Below are positions 36,687 to 44,500 of a DNA stretch of 64,000 bases, in pieces. Position numbers and translations under genes: made by a program. Under the pieces are notes generated by a model. The model had not been told where the DNA came from. It saw nothing but the letters and a program-made list of their open reading frames with translations, and made no database searches. The stretch is from Acidobacteriota bacterium. Lineage in GTDB: Bacteria; Acidobacteriota; Terriglobia; Bryobacterales; Bryobacteraceae. The stretch spans positions 118,893 to 182,892 of the forward strand of contig JACPNQ010000020.1 of the NCBI GenBank assembly GCA_016185425.1, read 5' to 3'. Every line of letters begins with the position of its first letter. Position 1 is the first letter of the stretch.

Positions 36687-38666
36687 ATGCGAAATTCTGC
36701 ACTACTCGTGCTGTATTATCTTACCGGTCTTACGATGCTGGCTCAGGAGCGAGCCATTACCATCGCCGACAAATTGAATGCGGATTCGGAGGGCCAGACC
36801 TTCGCGGTGGCTGCTATACAGCCGGATCAACTGAATGTCCAGCAACGCGATGGGAACTGGACGATGTCCCTCCGGGTTTCCAGCCCCGGGGCTGACGGAC
36901 TACAACTGTTTGTGGAAAACCTCCGGCTCCCCGAAGGCGCCACTTTGACGTTGCGGGGCTTCGACTCGAACGGCGATCTCACGTCTCCATCGGCTATCTA
37001 TTCTACCGTCGGCCCCTTGAACGGCGATGCGTTCTGGACCGCCGCTGTCCCCGGCTCGGAAGCGCTGCTGGAAGTTGCCTTCGCCGGCGATGCCGTCAGT
37101 GACCTGCCCTTCCAGCTAACCAGGATGCGCAACCTGTCCTCGGAAGGACTGGACAAGGCTTCGACGCCGGCCGTTAGTGACGGATTGGCGCGGCCCGAGC
37201 TCGAAGGCCAGCGTGGATTCACGCGCTTCCGCGGCGCGGTCGTCCCTTATGAAGTGAAGGACGGCCTTGCCGTCTTCGAAGGCGACATCGTCGTCGGCAG
37301 CGCCAGCGACATTCAACCGGTGTCGAGCAAGGACGCCGCCGGCCAACGCCAAAGCCAGGGCATCACCGGCAGCTATTATCGCTGGACCGGCGGTGTCGTC
37401 CCCTACGAGATTGATCCGACTCTGCCCAGCCAGTATCGCGTCACCGACGCGATCGCGCATTGGAACAACCTGCTCGCCGGGACGATTACGATCCGGCCCC
37501 GCAATGGCGAAGCCTATTACGTACGCTTCGTGAACACCACCAGTTCCGGCACCTGCTCCTCCTACATCGGCAACAACCACATGGCGGCGCAGGCGATCAC
37601 GCTGGGCAGCGCTTGCAGTACAGGAAACGCCATCCATGAGATCGGCCATGCCGTCGGGCTGTACCATGAGCATACTCGCGAAGATCGCAACACCTACGTC
37701 ACGATCAATACAGCCAACATCACCTCCGGTTTGAGCTACAACTTCGACCAGGCTATCTCCAGCAGCGATGATATAGGCGCCTACGACTACGGTTCCATCA
37801 TGCACTACGGCGCCTACGCGTTCTCCTCCAACGGCCTGCCGACAATCGTGACCATTCCCGCCGGAATTTCCATCGGACAGCGCAACGGGCTTTCGTCGGG
37901 AGACATCGCGGGAGTCAGGACGATGTATCCTCCGGTGAACACCGTCATCTCCACTGTCGGCGTAACCGTCGGTTCCAATCCGAGCGGCCTGGCGCTGGTG
38001 GTTGACGGGGTCGGCGTCGTGGGACCGGTCACCTTCCAATGGACTGCCGGGAGCGCACACACCATATCCGCCCCGAACGTCAGTTACGGCACCTATCGCT
38101 ACAACTTCAAATCGTGGAGCGACGGCGGTGCGCAAACCCACACGATCACCGTGCCGGCCTCGGCCTACACGCTCACGGCGAACTACCAGAAGCAGTATTC
38201 CGTGAGCGCCAAGAGCTCGAACACCAGCCTCGGATCGGTCACCAACTCCCCGGCCTCGGCGGATTCGTTCTATAACGAAGGCTCGTCCATTAGCGTCACC
38301 GCCTCGCCTATCGGCTATTCCTGCCTCAGCAGTTGGTCCGGTATTATCGCGCCCCCAGGCACACCGGTTCAGGTGACGGTCAATCAGTCCTACGGCATTA
38401 CCGGAAACTTCCAAACCGGCAGCATCACGGCGGCTCCCACCGCGTTCACTTTCCCTGCTATTGGCGGCACCGGGTCCATCTCGGTGACGTCAAACAGTGG
38501 ATGCGCGTGGAAGGCGGTATCGAACGACAAGTTCATCACGATTACTTCCGGCGCCTCCGGTGCGGGCTCAGGCGTCGTCACCTTCTCTGTGGGAAAGAAG
38601 AACGGGAACAGGTCGCAGCTTGGCTCGATAACAATCGGCAACACGACAGTTACCGTTAAACAGTAG
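36687..38666 (+). CDS. Astacin-like (M12A) secreted metalloprotease with C-terminal BACON-like module
   Basis: 659 residues. A signal peptide (MRNSALLVLYYLTGLTMLAQ) is preceded by CGGAG about 9 bases upstream. A prodomain-like N-terminal region (about 25-220) precedes the metzincin zinc motif HEIGHAVGLYHEH starting at residue 317 (HExxHxxGxxH). The following SIMHYGAYAF is the Met-turn. After the catalytic domain come beta-rich repeats (about 420-560) and a terminal domain of about 75 residues with a BACON-like pattern (ITSGASGAGSGVVTF ... ITIGNTTVTVKQ). Bacterial astacins are not common. A terminator follows 22 bases after the stop. Confidence 0.85.
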   Translation: MRNSALLVLYYLTGLTMLAQERAITIADKLNADSEGQTFAVAAIQPDQLNVQQRDGNWTMSLRVSSPGADGLQLFVENLRLPEGATLTLRGFDSNGDLTSPSAIYSTVGPLNGDAFWTAAVPGSEALLEVAFAGDAVSDLPFQLTRMRNLSSEGLDKASTPAVSDGLARPELEGQRGFTRFRGAVVPYEVKDGLAVFEGDIVVGSASDIQPVSSKDAAGQRQSQGITGSYYRWTGGVVPYEIDPTLPSQYRVTDAIAHWNNLLAGTITIRPRNGEAYYVRFVNTTSSGTCSSYIGNNHMAAQAITLGSACSTGNAIHEIGHAVGLYHEHTREDRNTYVTINTANITSGLSYNFDQAISSSDDIGAYDYGSIMHYGAYAFSSNGLPTIVTIPAGISIGQRNGLSSGDIAGVRTMYPPVNTVISTVGVTVGSNPSGLALVVDGVGVVGPVTFQWTAGSAHTISAPNVSYGTYRYNFKSWSDGGAQTHTITVPASAYTLTANYQKQYSVSAKSSNTSLGSVTNSPASADSFYNEGSSISVTASPIGYSCLSSWSGIIAPPGTPVQVTVNQSYGITGNFQTGSITAAPTAFTFPAIGGTGSISVTSNSGCAWKAVSNDKFITITSGASGAGSGVVTFSVGKKNGNRSQLGSITIGNTTVTVKQ

Positions 38667-38688
38667 ACACGATCAACGCTAACCAAAA

Positions 38689-38724
38689 AAAGGCCGCCCT
38701 TCGATAGGGGCGGCCTTTCTTTTT
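38689..38724. terminator. Bidirectional Rho-independent terminator
   Basis: AAAGGCCGCCC (38689-38699) pairs with GGGCGGCCTTT (38708-38718) in an 11-bp GC-rich stem with T-run CTTTTT behind and A-run before it, so it can end transcription of the astacin gene (plus) and of the PEP-CTERM gene (minus, stop at 38740). Confidence 0.9.
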
Positions 38725-38739
38725 CCTGCTCGTTCTAGA

Positions 38740-39384
38740 TTACAATCGTTTCCGGCGCAGCCAGCCTAGTGCTGCCAACCCGGCACCAACAATCGCGTAG
38801 GTGGCGGGTTCCGGCACGCCGGGGTCGTCGCCGCCCGGAGGCCCGGGCACGAACGTTCCGCCGACCTTGATGGAATTGCCACCGGACGTGCAGGACGTGG
38901 TGGTGCAGATGATTTCCTGTAAATGAATCGCCAAGCCCACCAGACCAAGTGAATCCAGCGCATTAAAGTTGATTGCACTCACGTTTCCAAGGATCTGGAA
39001 CGTCACGCCGGAGTTGCCGTCAAATCCCGCACTCGGGTTAAGGTTGGTACCCACATCGAAGAGTCCGTTGTACGGGGCAAGCGAAAAGCCATTGGACGAT
39101 GCAATGGCTGGAGAAGTAAGGGTTATGCCCGAAACCAGCGAAGGATCAAGATTTAGATAGAGATCCTTATACTTTCCGCCCAAAGCGGTGGTCACGGTCA
39201 CATTGACGCCGGTGTTACCTCCAATGTCGGTAATAGTCACCGTGCCGAAGCTCTGCGGAAACGGAGTACATGCAGTATTAGATAGTACACAATTCAAATC
39301 AAACTGAATCCCATAGCCGGGTGTTGACAATGCAAAAAGCATCGCAGCCCCCAGTAGGAGATTCGATACACTCTGTCGCTTCAT
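38740..39384 (-). CDS. PEP-CTERM sorting-domain protein
   Basis: 214 residues. A signal peptide (MKRQSVSNLLLGAAMLFALSTPGYG) precedes a beta-rich Gly/Thr/Asn-rich exported domain. The C-terminus has GVPEPATYAIVGAGLAALGWLRRKRL: VPEP followed by a short helix and a basic end, the PEP-CTERM signal processed by exosortase. No exosortase gene is in the window. GAGG lies about 8 bases before the ATG. A promoter is seen about 90 bases upstream, and a terminator follows the stop. Confidence 0.9.
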   Translation of the reverse strand: MKRQSVSNLLLGAAMLFALSTPGYGIQFDLNCVLSNTACTPFPQSFGTVTITDIGGNTGVNVTVTTALGGKYKDLYLNLDPSLVSGITLTSPAIASSNGFSLAPYNGLFDVGTNLNPSAGFDGNSGVTFQILGNVSAINFNALDSLGLVGLAIHLQEIICTTTSCTSGGNSIKVGGTFVPGPPGGDDPGVPEPATYAIVGAGLAALGWLRRKRL

Positions 39385-39479
39385 ACTAGCCTCTGATTTA
39401 TCTTTTTAATTTTGGTCCCCCGCCGTCGATGGGGGGGGCACCAACGGTCTAGAACCGATGATTGTTAAACTACCTCTCG

Positions 39480-39508
39480 ATTCTAGAACGAAAACACTAG
39501 GTTTGCAA
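39480..39508 (-). promoter_or_regulatory. Sigma-70-like promoter of the PEP-CTERM gene
   Basis: On the minus strand TTGCAA (39508-39503) and TAGAAT (39485-39480) are separated by exactly 17 bases, close to the -35/-10 consensus. Transcription would start near 39473 and give a leader of about 90 bases, which contains a C8/G5 pair able to form a hairpin. The remainder of the interval 39385-39624 holds a GGTACCGGTACC palindrome (39537-39548) and no other feature I can support. Confidence 0.6.
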
Positions 39509-39624
39509 TACATTCATCGTACCAAATATTAACTTAGGTACCGGTACCGGACGCAAAGGGGGGTGTTCTGGTATCCCCCACCCTGCCTCTCGCACTGGAA
39601 ACCGTTCCACGCTACCGTAAAGTT

Positions 39625-41028
39625 GTGCGCACTTTCCTCTTACTGCTTTCCTGGGTTCCACTGATCGCCGAGGAGGCGGAGGAACAGCGCCGGGCCCAGT
39701 TTCCGCGGATTTACGCCTTATCCGAGCTGGCGCGGTCGGCCCCCTCGGAGTTCGCGGCGGGAGGGCTGCTTCGGCTCCTGGATGCCGGCGCTATCCCAAC
39801 CCGGGAGTGGAAAATCAGCGTCGCGAATGAGGTGTTAATTCTGGCCAAAACGGCGCGTCATCCCCATCCGCGCCGCGCTGCGCCCGGGATTGTTGCCGTC
39901 GACAGCCGCACCGCATTGTGGACAAGCGGTTACGCGGAGCGTCTCGACACACTTTCTCTTTCCCTCCGGGCCATTGACCACCTGCGAAAATGGGATCGCG
40001 CCGCGGCCGGCAAGGCGTTCGCCCAGCTTCCCCGCCCCCAGCCGGCTCCATCGGCGTGTAAGGACGCGATGGTGGATGACCTCTCTGCCTGGTATGAAAC
40101 GGCCGCCGGCCTCGATGCCGATCCGCTGCCTATCATCCAGTCCATACAATCGCCGGGTGAGATCGGTCCCGCCATTGATCTCCTTTTTCATAGCCGCAAC
40201 ACCCCGGAGACTCTCGCTCTATACGCCGGCGCCATCGGTCAGCGGTTAAGCTCCCTTCGCACATCCGAGCGCGAGTTCAATGCCGCCCTGTTTGACGCGC
40301 CCGGGAAAGTTCAACACTTGTACTCCGTACTTGTGGCGCGGAACCTGTCGACTGGCGCGCTCGCCGAAGGATGGCGCGCCTGGATGCAGGCCGGTTTGGA
40401 AGCGCCAGCGTGCGAAGAGTCGCGGAAACCAGGTTCTCTGCAACAGGCTCGCCAGAAAGCTCTCGATCTGCTAAACCAGACGCTCGCCTCGCCACTTCCG
40501 GCCGATCTGCTCAAACCTGCCGGTACCGGAGAAGCCGCCGACACGGGCATCTTCGCGCAGAGTGATGGGACACGCCGGCAGACGGAACTCCTGCGGAAAC
40601 TAATGTTCGGAAATGGGAGCCGCGGCCTCTCGCCGGCGGAAAAGGACACGCCGGAGTGGCGGGAAACGATGCAAGATTACATCCAGGCGATCGAAGGCCG
40701 TACCCGCACCGCGGACGAATCCGATATCGAATACTTCTACCGCCAATCCCAACTCTGGTCAGGCGTCTTGATGGCTTCGCCCGCAGGCCCCGTCCGGGAC
40801 CGGGCGCTCCAACAGTACATCTCCTTCCTGTTGATCAACGCGCCCCATATCGAGCCCATTGTCTGGTATTCGCAGCTCCGTACGATGACCGAGCTCGGTC
40901 GCGGACTGCACGGCGGCGAGTTCACCAAACTGCTACAAGCGCTGCACGCCACCGGGCACCCGGTTCTGCGGCTCTATGCAGAGCTGGAGATGGCCTATCC
41001 CACACGCCCCACCGCGAGGCCCAACTAA
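39625..41028 (+). CDS. Secreted protein of unknown function
   Basis: 467 residues from GTG 39625. The N-terminus MRTFLLLLSWVPLIAEE is a signal-like sequence. The mature part is helical, charged and Arg/Ala/Leu-rich with TPR-like spacing in places (SLRAIDHLRKWDRAAAGKAF; ALAEGWRAWMQAGLEAPACE), but no catalytic motif is visible. The next gene (P1 peptidase) begins 3 bases after its stop, so the two are probably co-transcribed. No ATG exists near the start and no good ribosome site was seen. Confidence 0.7.
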   Translation: MRTFLLLLSWVPLIAEEAEEQRRAQFPRIYALSELARSAPSEFAAGGLLRLLDAGAIPTREWKISVANEVLILAKTARHPHPRRAAPGIVAVDSRTALWTSGYAERLDTLSLSLRAIDHLRKWDRAAAGKAFAQLPRPQPAPSACKDAMVDDLSAWYETAAGLDADPLPIIQSIQSPGEIGPAIDLLFHSRNTPETLALYAGAIGQRLSSLRTSEREFNAALFDAPGKVQHLYSVLVARNLSTGALAEGWRAWMQAGLEAPACEESRKPGSLQQARQKALDLLNQTLASPLPADLLKPAGTGEAADTGIFAQSDGTRRQTELLRKLMFGNGSRGLSPAEKDTPEWRETMQDYIQAIEGRTRTADESDIEYFYRQSQLWSGVLMASPAGPVRDRALQQYISFLLINAPHIEPIVWYSQLRTMTELGRGLHGGEFTKLLQALHATGHPVLRLYAELEMAYPTRPTARPN

Positions 41029-41031
41029 GCC

Positions 41032-42006
41032 ATGCGCCTTCGCGACGCGGGAATTCCGATAGGCGTGCTCCCCACCGGCCGCAATAACGCCATCACCGAT
41101 GTCCCCGGTGTGAAAGTTGGCCATGCCACCGTAATTCGTGGCGACCGCATACGCACCGGAGTCACCGCCATTCTTCCACACGCCGGAAATCTCTTTCAAC
41201 GCAAGGTTCCTGGTGCCGTCCACGTCGGCAACGCATTCGGCAAGCTCATCGGTTCCACCCAGGTCAATGAGCTCGGCGAGATTGAGACCCCGATCCTCCT
41301 CACCGCCACGCTCAACGCGTTTCGCGTCGCCGACGCGGTGGTCGACTATATGCTCAGCCTCCCCGGCAACGAGAACGTTCGATCCATCAACCCGCTGGTA
41401 GGCGAGACGAATGATGGCGCGCTGAACGACATCCGCGCCCGCGCAGTGGGGCATGACGAAGTGTTCCGCGCCATTCAATCGGCGAAGGACGGAACAGTGG
41501 AAGAAGGATCGGTGGGGGCCGGAACCGGGACCATCGCGTTCGGTTGGAAGGGCGGAATCGGAACCTCGTCGCGGCAGGCCGGCGCTCACGTCGTTGGTGT
41601 GTTGGTGCAGTCGAATTTCGGCGGAAGGCTCACCATCAACGGCGTCGGCATGGAAGGACTCAACGAGGCCGCCGATAACGACGGCTCGATCATGATCGTC
41701 GTCGCCACGGACGCGCCCTGTACACCCAGAAATCTACAGCGGCTCGCCGCGCGAACCATGCTCGGACTCGGCCGCACGGGAGCCGCGGGTTCGAACGGCA
41801 GCGGCGATTACGCCATCGCCTTCGGCACCGGCAACTCCGTTCCCGCGTTATCTAACGAAGGCATGTCGCCGCTTTTCGCGGCCGTCATAGAAGCGACGGA
41901 AGAAGCCATTCTCAATTCCCTGACACAAGCGGCGGCGATCACTGGAAACGGACGCACCGTGCGGGCCCTGCCGGTCGGCAAAGTGCTCGAACGCCTGCGA
42001 AAATAA
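41032..42006 (+). CDS. P1 family peptidase (DmpA/BapA type aminopeptidase)
   Basis: 324 residues. NNAITDVPGVKVGHATVIRG is the conserved N-terminal block of DmpA-type L-aminopeptidases/D-esterases, and GGRLTINGVGMEG lies in the region around the self-processing site. The nucleophile of DmpA is a Ser or Thr generated by autocleavage (family knowledge); GSIMIVVATDAPC is the likely self-cleavage neighbourhood here. These Ntn-hydrolases cut small peptides, including beta-peptides or D-residue esters. Co-transcribed with the upstream secreted-protein gene. No signal peptide. Confidence 0.88.
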   Translation: MRLRDAGIPIGVLPTGRNNAITDVPGVKVGHATVIRGDRIRTGVTAILPHAGNLFQRKVPGAVHVGNAFGKLIGSTQVNELGEIETPILLTATLNAFRVADAVVDYMLSLPGNENVRSINPLVGETNDGALNDIRARAVGHDEVFRAIQSAKDGTVEEGSVGAGTGTIAFGWKGGIGTSSRQAGAHVVGVLVQSNFGGRLTINGVGMEGLNEAADNDGSIMIVVATDAPCTPRNLQRLAARTMLGLGRTGAAGSNGSGDYAIAFGTGNSVPALSNEGMSPLFAAVIEATEEAILNSLTQAAAITGNGRTVRALPVGKVLERLRK

Positions 42007-42153
42007 CTACTGGAACGAGCGGCGCAGCCGTATGCCGGCCACGATCAATATCGTGCCCGACATCAGATGAAAAAACCGCTCCGGCACCGGGTCGATCGAG
42101 TGGTGCAGGATCTGCGCGATGGTATCGAACATTACAGCCAGAGAATGACCCAT
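42007..42153 (-). CDS. 48-residue PEP-CTERM-like small protein (possible remnant)
   Basis: Small frame from ATG 42153 (or 42132, an internal Met) to TAG 42007, directly abutting the convergent P1 peptidase stop. The C-terminal 28 residues read PVPERFFHLMSGTILIVAGIRLRRS: a VPE(x) motif, a short hydrophobic helix and a basic RLRR end, the layout of a PEP-CTERM sorting signal with VPER in place of VPEP. The N-terminal part is only about 20 residues, so it may be a free sorting peptide or the tail of a decayed gene. No further coding sequence lies upstream on this strand until the epimerase fragment. Confidence 0.4.
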   Translation of the reverse strand: MGHSLAVMFDTIAQILHHSIDPVPERFFHLMSGTILIVAGIRLRRSFQ

Positions 42154-42329
42154 GCCGCGCGAACCTTGCTGTTGATGTGCATGTCCAAAAATAAGGGAAA
42201 AACCGGACGTCGCACCATAGGAACTCCGTACTCTTAGGTAGTTCTACTTAGGGCATGGCCGATACTGTACCGGAGGTACTGCTCGGCGGCTTTCGATGCC
42301 CGTATCTACATACCGATGAATCGATTCAG

Positions 42330-42650
42330 TCAGGCGTGGTGCACGTCCGCGGGCGCCTGCAGCTTGTTCGCCTGATACCATTTCGACGGATCGGCTTTTA
42401 AGCTCTCCACCATGCGGGGCAGCGTCTCGCGCAGCGATTGCCGCGGCTGCCACCCAAACAGTTCGCGGGCTCTGCCGATATCGAGATGGTAATGATCGTC
42501 GGCATGATCGATCATCCACGGTTTGATAAAGGGCTCTTCTCCCGGAATCTGTTCTTGGATCCAAGCGCCTGTCTTTGCAGTGCCCTTGGGGATCTCGCGC
42601 GTTTCCCACTCTTCGCCATGGATCAGCCGGACCGGCCAAATCCATAACAT
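42330..42650 (-). pseudogene. C-terminal fragment of an NAD-dependent epimerase/dehydratase
   Basis: About 106 residues from ATG 42650. It contains a recognisable epimerase/dehydratase C-terminus: GAWIQEQIPGEEPFIKPWMI, then HYHLDIGRARELFGWQPRQSLRETLP, a lid segment typical of extended SDR sugar epimerases. The Rossmann domain (GxxGxxG, YxxxK) that should precede it is absent: 40 bases further upstream is the end of the M50 gene on the same strand. It is therefore a truncated, probably dead copy. Its substrate is unknown. Confidence 0.62.
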
Positions 42651-42690
42651 CTTCACAAAATCGGGCCTCCTGGTCCCGTGCTGCCGGCGC

Positions 42691-44049
42691 TTACATATAG
42701 GGGCAATGGATTCCCGCCGTCTGCCACAGCGAATGCGGCAGCGGCGCAAGGATCAAGCCCAGAATGACAAACGCCGCATAGCCCAGCCATTGCCGGCCGG
42801 GAGTGAGCGGCGTCAAATCGTTGAGCGGCGGTGTCGTCCGGCCTGCCAGGAAAAAGACGATGATTGCCCATACAGTGAGACCGGGCCAAACAAAAATTGC
42901 CAGCAACAGGAGCGACCACATCGCCACTGCTCCGATCGTGTCGCCTACACGGCGGCCGAATAGGGCATGCGCGATATGTCCTCCATCCAACTGTCCGATA
43001 GGCAAGAGGTTCAGCGCCGTTACGAAAAGGCCTAGCCATCCGGCAAACGCAAGCGGACTCAGCCGGAGGACGTGTCCATATTGGAGGGCTTCGCCGAGCG
43101 AGAGCTTGGAAACCAGCGCGAACAGCACCGACGAACTGACCGATGCTCCGCCCATGTGCCCGAATGCCGCGGCCGCCTCACCGGGGATCACCTCGGAAGA
43201 TCTAAGCCCTATGAATAACGCCGGTATGGCCACCACGAGGCCGGCCAGCGGCCCGGCGACCGCAACGTCGAATAGTGCACGCCTGTTCTCCGTGGGTGAC
43301 CGCATCTGAATGAACGCGCCGAACGTGCCAAGGGCAAAGGGTACTGGAATGAAATACGGCGGCGTCACGCGGATATCGTTGCGGCGGGCGGTGAAATAGT
43401 GACCGAGCTCGTGTATTCCTAAGATCGCCAGAAGACCCATCGAATACGGCAATCCAACAGCGAATCTTTCCGGTTCTCGCAAGAGGTTTATGCCCTGGTG
43501 CGCCGCGCCGGCAAAGGTTGTTGTCAGGATCGTCAAACAGAAAAGGAGCCAGTGCAGCCAAGGCCGAACCGGCCGCTCCATCGTCGCCTCCTCCACCGGC
43601 TTGGGGAGTAACAAAATGGATGCCCCCAACTCCTCGTCTTCCTGAACCATGGGCACCGTACGGCTCGGGAATGCCTGTTTCAGTTTCTGGTATACAGCGG
43701 CGGCCGATTCACGCAGGTTTCCCCGGAAGATCTGTACACCCGCCGGCTGCTCGGTGGCGACCCGAATGTCCATGACCTCCCGGACAACCGGTGGCTGCTC
43801 CTGCTCTTGCAACATGCGCGGCGCCGGAAGCGGGTGGGGTACCGGAGCCTCAACGGTCCCTTCTAGTATCCGGAGGAGGAACCAGAAACAGAGTAGAAGA
43901 AGGAGCCAGAACCAGAGCATCCCCGCATAGAGGCCGCCGCCAGGGAGAAGGAACAAAATCGTCAGTGGCAGTAAAACCACTAGGACCATTAGCAAGTAAT
44001 ACCAAGGGTCTTTGGGCGTGGGTTCTTTCCGTCGATCATTGTCGTCCAT
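42691..44049 (-). CDS. Site-2-protease family (M50) membrane metalloprotease
   Basis: 452 residues from ATG 44049, which has GGAGG about 4-8 bases upstream. Two N-terminal transmembrane helices and a Pro-rich segment precede a soluble domain; the catalytic zinc motif is LGIHELGHYFTARR (HExxH) and the second ligand is NLLPIGQLDGGH. The C-terminal part has about four more helices. M50 proteases cut transmembrane segments, for example of anti-sigma factors. Its start overlaps the downstream end of the small CGG peptide gene by 14 bases, so both are probably translated together. The epimerase fragment follows. Confidence 0.85.
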   Translation of the reverse strand: MDDNDRRKEPTPKDPWYYLLMVLVVLLPLTILFLLPGGGLYAGMLWFWLLLLLCFWFLLRILEGTVEAPVPHPLPAPRMLQEQEQPPVVREVMDIRVATEQPAGVQIFRGNLRESAAAVYQKLKQAFPSRTVPMVQEDEELGASILLLPKPVEEATMERPVRPWLHWLLFCLTILTTTFAGAAHQGINLLREPERFAVGLPYSMGLLAILGIHELGHYFTARRNDIRVTPPYFIPVPFALGTFGAFIQMRSPTENRRALFDVAVAGPLAGLVVAIPALFIGLRSSEVIPGEAAAAFGHMGGASVSSSVLFALVSKLSLGEALQYGHVLRLSPLAFAGWLGLFVTALNLLPIGQLDGGHIAHALFGRRVGDTIGAVAMWSLLLLAIFVWPGLTVWAIIVFFLAGRTTPPLNDLTPLTPGRQWLGYAAFVILGLILAPLPHSLWQTAGIHCPYM

Positions 44050-44284
44050 CACGTACCTCCTCCACCGAAGCAATAGCTTGCGCGGTGTTCTTTGGACTGC
44101 CAGGCGGCCCCGCCGCGGGCAAGGCGCCAGAGTCCTTTCCGTGATCTCCCGGCGATCGGCGAGGATGACCCATTCCGCAGCCTCCCGCTCCGCAACCACC
44201 GCGCATCATGCCGCCGCAGGCCCTCATCATGAGGAAGACGAACACAACGACGGCGGCAACCGAAAGCAGTGTCGCCCAGTCCAT
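44036..44284 (-). CDS. Small CGG/Met-rich membrane peptide
   Basis: 82 residues. A single membrane helix (LSVAAVVVFVFLMM) is followed by RACGGMMRGGCGAGGCGMGHP, a Cys/Gly/Met/His cluster that could bind a soft metal such as copper, then a charged tail. It resembles small proteins found near copper-handling loci. It overlaps the start of the M50 protease gene by 14 bases, suggesting the two work together. Function is inferred only from composition. Confidence 0.6.
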   Translation of the reverse strand: MDWATLLSVAAVVVFVFLMMRACGGMMRGGCGAGGCGMGHPRRSPGDHGKDSGALPAAGPPGSPKNTAQAIASVEEVRDGRQ

Positions 44285-44416
44285 AGGCGCTGTTCTTTCC
44301 CTTCCAGCAAGCGGCCTTCGGTAAATCGCGAAGGGGAGCGCTTACAGCAATATGTGAAGCAATTCTGTAGCCACATGAACAGGCGGCATCTGCTTACGCT
44401 ACCCCGGCATGAGCCT

Positions 44417-44450
44417 TTGAGCGCTCAAGATTTAGGAAATGCGATATGAT
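44417..44450 (+). promoter_or_regulatory. Palindrome and -10-like box upstream of the TonB-type OMP
   Basis: TTGAGCGCTCAA (44417-44428) is a perfect 12-base palindrome, a possible operator. TATGAT (44445-44450) resembles a -10 box and lies about 50 bases before the OMP start; no clear -35 sits at the correct distance. Tentative. Confidence 0.3.
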
Positions 44451-44500
44451 TTTTAGAGCCGCTTCATCTTTTGGGACCAGCAATCGCTTTGGAGCTTCGC

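Noticed and set aside
39421..39480. A G8 run and short direct repeats before the PEP-CTERM gene as a phase-variation site
   Set aside because: Only one short run was seen, it lies in a leader rather than a coding frame, and no repeat series is present.
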